NCBI GenBank assembly: GCA_003487005.1
Contig: DNFG01000113.1
Span: 1-10,458 of the forward strand
Source: Bryobacterales bacterium
GTDB taxonomy: Bacteria > Acidobacteriota > Terriglobia > Bryobacterales > Bryobacteraceae
Direction: 5' to 3'
DNA length: 10,458 nt
A program made the translations under genes and the position numbers. How positions within the stretch are numbered: the stretch's first letter is position 1; every line of letters begins with the position of its first letter. Below are positions 5,887-10,458 of this stretch, in pieces. Below the pieces are notes generated by a model. That model searched no databases, was not told the DNA's origin, and saw nothing but the letters and a program-made list of their open reading frames with translations.

Positions 5887-7111
5887 CGAAGCGCATTGCC
5901 GACACGTAAGCATCCTGAAACTCCGGCAACGCCGCCAGTTCGACATGCTCCGTGCGCGCCAGCAGTTCCTCGATCACCTGTTCACGCCGCGACGGGTTCA
6001 GCAGCAGAAATCGCGCGCCGCGCAACGCGGCATTGCCTGCGGCCTGTATCGCGCTCCCCGCCGGCAAGAGGCCGATCCGCTTCGCGTCACTCTCCCGCAC
6101 GTAATTCCCGAATGCGCCGGCCACGTGCAGCGTGCCCGAAGCTCCAAGCAGATGCAATCCCGAAGCCACCGCCGCTTTCGCCAGTTGTAACTGCCGCACG
6201 TGCGCCTGCGATAACCCTTCGATCGCTTCCCCTGACAATCGTCCCGAAGGCTGCACCTGCCCCGCCGCCAGCGCCGCCGCCACGCTCTCCACCAGATGGG
6301 TGCCTCGCCGGAACTTCGGCGACTCAAAAGCCGGTCCCGCCGCTGTGGACGCGCAACGGATCCGCCCCGCGCGCGCCACGCAGACTTCGCTGTTCGTACC
6401 CAGATCCACCAGCGCGTCCCCTTCCCCCAACGGCGTCACCGCCAGTCCCGCCACGGTGTCCCCGCCCACAAACCCGCCAATGCACGGCAGCACGATCACT
6501 TCGTCCACCGGCCAGTTCAACTCCTTGCCTGTGAACCGCTGCGCCCCGAGCCAGGGAGAACGGAACGGCACCGCAGCCAGAGGCTCCACGCTCAACCCGC
6601 AGAACAGGTGGTGCATTGCCGTGTTGCCCGCCACGATCGCCGTCTTCGCCTGGCGGCCGAGCAGCGCGCCCAACTGCCGCCGGATTGCGTCCGTCAACTC
6701 CCCCGGATGCTGCAAATCGTACGCGATCCGGCTCATGATGTCCGCGCCACGCCGCGTCTGCGGATTGATGCCCGTCCGAATTTTGACAATCTCTCCCGTC
6801 CGCAGATCCACCCGCTGCGCCACCAGCGTCGTCGAACCCAGATCGATCGCGTAACCCAACCCGCCTTGCGGCTCGATCGATGTGACGCTCGCCTCGTCGG
6901 TCAGCACCGTGGGCGGCGCGGTCCATTGTTCGACTTCCACCGTCACCGCTTCCGTCGTCGTCGCCTGGCACGCGAGTTCCCAGTCGCCGCCCGGAAACCG
7001 GAACCGGCATCCGCCGCAAATGCCCTCGCCTCCACAAGGGAACTCGACGCCCGAAGCGAACAAGCGGTCCGATAGTGGGGCCCCAGCGGGCAGCCGCAGA
7101 ATCCGGCTCAA
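5882..7111 (-). CDS. RACo-like corrinoid reductive activator ([2Fe-2S] plus ASKHA ATPase), compact form
   Basis: 409 residues from TTG 7111, which overlaps the upstream TGA as TTGA and has GGAG six bases before it; the longer frame to 7222 has no support. These proteins re-reduce inactive Co(II) corrinoid to Co(I) with ATP. The N-terminus carries C26-x5-C32-x2-C35 (CGGEGICGGC) and C48 (WELACQ), a plant-type [2Fe-2S] site. The ASKHA/DUF4445 part starts near residue 85, with the phosphate-1 motif AIDLGSTTLVAQ (88-99), GADIMSRIAYDL, AGNTAMHHL, the phosphate-2 motif VDLGTNSEV (235-243), STAAGPAFE and VAGAFGNYV. Only 12 residues separate C35 from C48, which by my recollection is far fewer than usual, and the total is short for the family (commonly over 500). 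Genes for an MtaA-like methyltransferase upstream and a hemerythrin downstream share the operon. Confidence 0.9.
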   Translation of the reverse strand: MSRILRLPAGAPLSDRLFASGVEFPCGGEGICGGCRFRFPGGDWELACQATTTEAVTVEVEQWTAPPTVLTDEASVTSIEPQGGLGYAIDLGSTTLVAQRVDLRTGEIVKIRTGINPQTRRGADIMSRIAYDLQHPGELTDAIRRQLGALLGRQAKTAIVAGNTAMHHLFCGLSVEPLAAVPFRSPWLGAQRFTGKELNWPVDEVIVLPCIGGFVGGDTVAGLAVTPLGEGDALVDLGTNSEVCVARAGRIRCASTAAGPAFESPKFRRGTHLVESVAAALAAGQVQPSGRLSGEAIEGLSQAHVRQLQLAKAAVASGLHLLGASGTLHVAGAFGNYVRESDAKRIGLLPAGSAIQAAGNAALRGARFLLLNPSRREQVIEELLARTEHVELAALPEFQDAYVSAMRFA

Positions 7112-8118
7112 GCGTGGCTCCGGGCGTAACGCGTCAACGCCAGCAGGTTCTCCGCCGGCGTCCCGCGCGGGATTTCGCAACCCGCACCCACGATGAAGTT
7201 CGGTCCGGCCTCGGCATGACACTGCGCGATAGCCGCCGTCACCGTCTCGGGCGTCCCGTCATGCACAACGCGCAGCGGATCCAGATTGCCCAGCAGTACC
7301 TGTTCCGGGCCCATCGCCGCGCGCGCCTCGTGCACTGGCGATGGATAGTCCAGATCCACCAGCGTCGCGCCGGTCGCCCCCATCCCGGCCAGCATCCTCC
7401 GTGTGTTCCCGCAAATATGCAGGCGCGCGGGCACGCCCAGCGCCTGGATCTCCGCCATCATCCGCTTCTCGCGCGGCTGCACGAACCGCTCGTAAAACTT
7501 CGGCCCGATCAGCGAAGCCGCCGCGTCGCCAATGCCGATCATCGTCGCGCCCGCTTCCACCTGCCGTTTCGCGAACACAATCTCCATCGCCAGGACGTAA
7601 TCGAACAAATCCTCGACAAAACCCGGATCATCGTACAGATCCAGCATCAGCGTGTTCACGCCCCGCAGGTCCGCCGCCAGCGCGCACGGGCCTTCCACCC
7701 ATCCTTCCACCACCAGCGCTGAACCCGCCGCTTCGTGCAGCAGACGAACGCCCTCGATCCGGTCCGTCATCCGCGGCCCCAGAAAGCCCTCCGGCACTGG
7801 CAACTCCTTCAGCCTTGCCGGTGAATCAATCAGAGCCTGCGACTCATTGATCGCTGGCGGCTGATCGTCGAACCACTCGACCACCGCGCCGAGATCCGAC
7901 GCCTCCCGGGCCGGGTCTGAGATCACCGAAACGTAGTCAAAATCGTATTTTTCCGCCGTCTTCAGCTGCGAATATGCCAGTTTTTGGGCGTTTCGTGCGT
8001 AGTCTCCATAGCGGACTCCAGCCGTGTCCGCCGCGAACATCATCGTGATCGGCAGGAGCGGCAGACAGTCGGTCGCCTCGCCGCGCAACCGCGCCAGCAC
8101 TCTCTCTTTGCCCGTCAT
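7108..8118 (-). CDS. Uroporphyrinogen decarboxylase/MtaA-like cobalamin methyltransferase
   Basis: 336 residues from ATG 8118-8116, which overlaps the stop of the DUF1638 gene as ATGA. It begins MTGKERVLARLRGEATD, the usual opening of the URO-D/MtaA superfamily, and has the TIM-barrel length of that family. H234-I-C236-G-N-T and C314 (GAGCEIPRGTP) form the zinc site of methylcorrinoid:thiol methyltransferases such as MtaA and MtbA, which sets it apart from true haem-synthesis HemE. The expected reaction is methyl transfer between a corrinoid protein and a thiol acceptor, or from a methylated substrate to the corrinoid. The homocysteine methyltransferase-like and corrinoid-activator genes on either side support this over a haem role. 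Acceptor and substrate are not determined; coenzyme M would be unexpected in this type of bacterium. Confidence 0.92.
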   Translation of the reverse strand: MTGKERVLARLRGEATDCLPLLPITMMFAADTAGVRYGDYARNAQKLAYSQLKTAEKYDFDYVSVISDPAREASDLGAVVEWFDDQPPAINESQALIDSPARLKELPVPEGFLGPRMTDRIEGVRLLHEAAGSALVVEGWVEGPCALAADLRGVNTLMLDLYDDPGFVEDLFDYVLAMEIVFAKRQVEAGATMIGIGDAAASLIGPKFYERFVQPREKRMMAEIQALGVPARLHICGNTRRMLAGMGATGATLVDLDYPSPVHEARAAMGPEQVLLGNLDPLRVVHDGTPETVTAAIAQCHAEAGPNFIVGAGCEIPRGTPAENLLALTRYARSHA

Positions 8119-8861
8119 GACGCGGGTTCCTCCTGTTCCACCACCCCAAGGATCTGCTCGTCGTATCGCGCAGCCAGGCGGCCGCCCGGGCGCACCACCA
8201 CGAAATCGTCATCGTCCCACTCCCCCGCCAGCAACTGCCTGAACAGCCGCAAACTCCCTTCGATCTCCGCGAACGCCCAGCCTCGCTCCACCGCCTCCGC
8301 CCGCGTCCGCTCCGCGAACTCCGCGTCCGGCGCCAACCCCGTGTGAATGTACGCCAGCCGCGAGTACGACTGCTTGTAGCTGTTCAGCGTCTCGTACAGG
8401 TACCGCCCGTTCTCCTCGCCGTATTGCGCAACCAGATCATTCAGCGACGCCCCCGCGCCTGTCTGCAGCGTTACCAGCGGCTCCAGTCCCTGTCCGCGTT
8501 CCAGCCACCCCGTCGAACGAAAATACGTGCCCGGATTCCGGTGAAATTCCTCCTCGTAGCGTGAGCGGCTTCCCATCAGCAGCGTAATGCAGTCGTGCGC
8601 CCGCGGCGCCACCAGCGGCGTCCCCCGCGCCTTCAGCCCGTCCAGGCCGTTCCCGCACAGCGCATACCCCAGCAGGATCGCATCATACTCGCCCTCCGGA
8701 ACCGCGTCGATGCGCGCCTGAATCTCGTCGCGCATCGAACTCCCCGCCCGGTCATGCAACCCCTTGCCCAGAAACTCCACGTCAATCGTGTGCGGCGAGC
8801 GCGCCAGCGCGTCCGCGAACTCTCGGCATAGAATCTCACACGCGATCAGTTTGTAGCGCAT
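8115..8861 (-). CDS. DUF1638 domain protein
   Basis: 248 residues from ATG 8861-8859; the frame runs back to 9056 but the extra part only shadows the upstream gene. The start overlaps the homocysteine methyltransferase-like stop by 16 bases, with GGGGAAA about 8 bases upstream. The body matches the DUF1638 pattern: MRYKLIACEILCREF at the start, EGEYDAILLGYALCGNGLDG (about 58-77), RAHDCITLLMGSRSRYEEEF, then GTYFRSTGWLERG. The Cys and His residues in ACEILC, ALCGNG and AHDC could form a metal or corrinoid-related site. The biochemical role is not established to my knowledge; family members often sit beside corrinoid methyltransferase genes, as here. Possible roles are corrinoid handling or a partner subunit of the MtaA-like protein. 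No signal peptide or membrane helix is seen. Confidence 0.85.
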   Translation of the reverse strand: MRYKLIACEILCREFADALARSPHTIDVEFLGKGLHDRAGSSMRDEIQARIDAVPEGEYDAILLGYALCGNGLDGLKARGTPLVAPRAHDCITLLMGSRSRYEEEFHRNPGTYFRSTGWLERGQGLEPLVTLQTGAGASLNDLVAQYGEENGRYLYETLNSYKQSYSRLAYIHTGLAPDAEFAERTRAEAVERGWAFAEIEGSLRLFRQLLAGEWDDDDFVVVRPGGRLAARYDEQILGVVEQEEPAS

Positions 8862-9727
8862 CGCCGCATTTCCCCGGCAAGGGCCCTGATGAACGAGGGA
8901 TTCGTGCCGCAACACCCCCCGATGAAACACGCCCCCGCGTCCAGCAGCGCCGCCAGATATCCTGCGAACTCCGCCGGTGGCAACGTGTACCGCGCTTCCC
9001 CATCGACGATCGCAGGAAGTCCCGCGTTCGGCTTGATCCAGATTGGCAACTCGCAAGCATCGCGCAGCCGCGTGCTGATCGGCGGGAATCCGTCCGGACC
9101 CAATCCGCAGTTCGCGCCCACTGCCGCCGCGCCTTCGCCCTGCATCCGCGTGGCCACCTGCTCCGGCGTCGCGCCCATCATCGTCCGGTCCTTATTCTTT
9201 CCCGAATCGAAAACAAAGCTCACAATCACCGGCAGACGCGCCTCGCGCGCCGCCGACAGCGCCAGCGACGCCTCCTCCAAGTCCGAGAACGTTTCGAGCA
9301 GCAACGCGTCCGCCCCCGCCTCCGCGCACGCCCGCGCCTGTTGCTGGAACGCCGCGGTGATCTGCTCCGGCGCCACTTCTCCCGTCATCAGCATCTTCCC
9401 TGACGGCCCCATCGACGCGATCACCTTCGTTTTTGTCCCCTCCACCGCCCTCCGCGAAATCGCCACGCCGGCGCGATTGATCTCCGCAATCTCCACTCTG
9501 CCTTGCTCCGTCAGGCTGATCGCGTTTGCCCGGAATGTGTTGGTCAGAATGATCTGGCTGCCCGCCTCCACATACGCCCGCGCCACCTGCTCCACTCGCT
9601 CCGGATGCATCAAATTCCAAGGATCCGGATTCTCGCCGGGCGCCAGGCCCAGCCGTTGCAGTTCAGTTCCCCAAGCACCGTCAGTGATGAGCGGGCCGCG
9701 GTGGAGCCAGTCCAACAGGCGGTTCAT
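8846..9727 (-). CDS. Homocysteine S-methyltransferase-like protein (MetH N-terminal type)
   Basis: 293 residues from ATG 9727-9725, overlapping the transporter stop as ATGA. It opens with LITDGAWGTELQRLGL and continues with PERVEQVARAYVEAGSQIILTNTFRAN and ASMGPSGKM, the standard pattern of the S-methyl_trans family (MetH N-terminal domain, BhmT, MmuM). C207 (GANCGLGPDG) and the C272-C273 pair (GGCCGT) are the three zinc ligands that activate the thiol acceptor. It carries no cobalamin-binding or pterin domain, so it would need a separate corrinoid protein or a direct methyl donor such as a betaine or S-methylmethionine. With the MtaA-like and RACo-like genes downstream, methyl transfer from an imported methylated compound to homocysteine is the favoured idea. 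A role in ordinary methionine synthesis cannot be excluded. Confidence 0.93.
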   Translation of the reverse strand: MNRLLDWLHRGPLITDGAWGTELQRLGLAPGENPDPWNLMHPERVEQVARAYVEAGSQIILTNTFRANAISLTEQGRVEIAEINRAGVAISRRAVEGTKTKVIASMGPSGKMLMTGEVAPEQITAAFQQQARACAEAGADALLLETFSDLEEASLALSAAREARLPVIVSFVFDSGKNKDRTMMGATPEQVATRMQGEGAAAVGANCGLGPDGFPPISTRLRDACELPIWIKPNAGLPAIVDGEARYTLPPAEFAGYLAALLDAGACFIGGCCGTNPSFIRALAGEMRRCATN

Positions 9728-10458
9728 GGCCGTTTCTCCTCAAACATACTCTCGATGTCCTCCAGCGTACGCCCTTTGGTTTCGGGCGTCACCTGCCACA
9801 CAAAGACAGCCGTCCCGAGGCACATCACCGCGTACAACGAAAAGGCCCCGGACGGTCCCAGCGCCGATGACAAACTCAGGTATGTCATCGTCAACACAAC
9901 GCACGCCACCCAGAGAGCCACGGTCGCCAGCCCCATCGCCCGCCCCCGGATCCGGTTTGGGAAGATCTCCGCCAGCAACACCCAAACCCCCGGCCCCAAA
10001 CCAATGCCGAAGCACGCCACACAGCCCAGCATGCCCGCAATCACCAACACCGCCGGAGGCGCCTCCTGTCCGAACACCGCCGCCAGACCCGCCAAGCACA
10101 ATGCCATCCCCAGCGCCGAGCCAATCAACAGGCGCTTCCGGCCCACCCGGTCAATCAATCCGATCGCCACGATCGTCGCTCCGAAGTTGATCAGTCCAAT
10201 CAGGACGCTCGCTCCGATCGCCGCCGTGTCCGATTGCCCGCCCACCTGCTCCTTCAGAATCAACGCGCCGTAAAACAGCACCGTATTTACACCCGACCAC
10301 TGCTGCATCACCGCGAGGAACAGCGCAATTCCCAACGCCCGGCGCAGCCCTGGCCGCAATAACTCCCGCAACGACCCGCTCTCCTCCGCGATCGTCCGTT
10401 CAATCTCTCCCAACTCGCGCCCGGCCGCCGCTTCGCCCCCCAGCGTCCGCCGCAACAC
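9724..10458 (-). CDS. Sugar-porter family MFS transporter (N-terminal half outside window)
   Basis: The visible 244 residues are the C-terminal half; the frame is open at the right edge, and the GTG there is internal. After a cytoplasmic loop come about six membrane helices. QQWSGVNTVLFYGALIL matches the TM7 substrate-binding QQxxGxN-x3-Y signature of the Glut/XylE sugar-porter family. DRVGRKRLL is the loop motif between TM8 and TM9, AEIFPNRIRGRAMG follows TM10, and PETKGRTLEDIE is the classic motif after TM12. The protein should import a sugar or polyol-like solute, probably with protons, through the inner membrane. Its stop overlaps the start of the homocysteine methyltransferase-like gene by 4 bases, so it is tied to the methyl-transfer operon and may carry that operon's substrate. 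Confidence 0.93.
   Translation of the reverse strand: MLRRTLGGEAAAGRELGEIERTIAEESGSLRELLRPGLRRALGIALFLAVMQQWSGVNTVLFYGALILKEQVGGQSDTAAIGASVLIGLINFGATIVAIGLIDRVGRKRLLIGSALGMALCLAGLAAVFGQEAPPAVLVIAGMLGCVACFGIGLGPGVWVLLAEIFPNRIRGRAMGLATVALWVACVVLTMTYLSLSSALGPSGAFSLYAVMCLGTAVFVWQVTPETKGRTLEDIESMFEEKRP

Noticed and set aside
7112..7222. N-terminal extension of the RACo-like gene by 37 codons
   Set aside because: It overlaps the end of the MtaA-like gene in another frame and has no domain content; the TTGA overlap with GGAG upstream is a better start.
8862..9056. N-terminal extension of the DUF1638 gene
   Set aside because: It is an Arg/Gly-rich shadow of the homocysteine methyltransferase gene; the conserved DUF1638 sequence begins at the ATG at 8861.
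8889..10190. 433-codon plus-strand frame opposite the transporter and methyltransferase genes
   Set aside because: The product is a Pro/Ser/Arg-rich sequence typical of antisense reading of GC-rich genes and crosses two well-supported minus-strand genes.

Overview
The window reads as chromosomal DNA of a high-GC, Gram-negative bacterium. An OmpA-type envelope protein indicates an outer membrane. A quinol-type nitric oxide reductase next to corrinoid-linked methyl-transfer genes, together with base composition and codon use, would suit an Acidobacteriota lineage of the Solibacter/Bryobacter kind. That placement is inference from gene content, not from a marker gene. The DNA is gene-dense: the largest gap is about 117 bases, and there is no rRNA, tRNA, CRISPR array or recognisable mobile element.

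Left part (1-5382). The 3' end of an OmpA-family gene (+) closes at a strong hairpin terminator. Convergent to it is a minus-strand pair, an Alvin-type 2[4Fe-4S] ferredoxin followed by a small cupin, joined by an ATGA overlap. Divergent from the ferredoxin, and overlapping it head to head, is a Crp/Fnr-family regulator (+). It is followed by a single-subunit quinol-dependent nitric oxide reductase (norZ/qNOR) and a radical SAM/SPASM-like enzyme 31 bases further on. This looks like a nitric-oxide-response block: sensor/regulator, NO reductase, an Fe-S maturase-like enzyme, and a ferredoxin/cupin pair of unknown role.

Right part (5324-10458, all minus strand). A tightly packed operon is read leftwards: sugar-porter MFS transporter (start lies outside the window), homocysteine S-methyltransferase-like protein, DUF1638 protein, uroporphyrinogen-decarboxylase/MtaA-like methyltransferase, a compact RACo-like [2Fe-2S]/ASKHA corrinoid activator, and a hemerythrin-like protein. 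Junctions are 4-base ATGA or TTGA overlaps, one 16-base overlap and one 15-base gap. The genes look like parts of a cobalamin-dependent demethylation or methyl-transfer route with its own importer. No corrinoid-binding protein is visible, so it is probably encoded beyond the right edge or elsewhere.

The two halves meet tail to tail with a 59-base overlap of the radical SAM and hemerythrin genes. Two CRP-like dyads support a link between them: GTGA-N6-TCAT about 55 bases before norZ, and a perfect GTGA-N6-TCAC just before the hemerythrin gene. The local regulator has a recognition helix of the R-E-x-x-S-R type that would suit GTGA half-sites. This regulatory link is a hypothesis.
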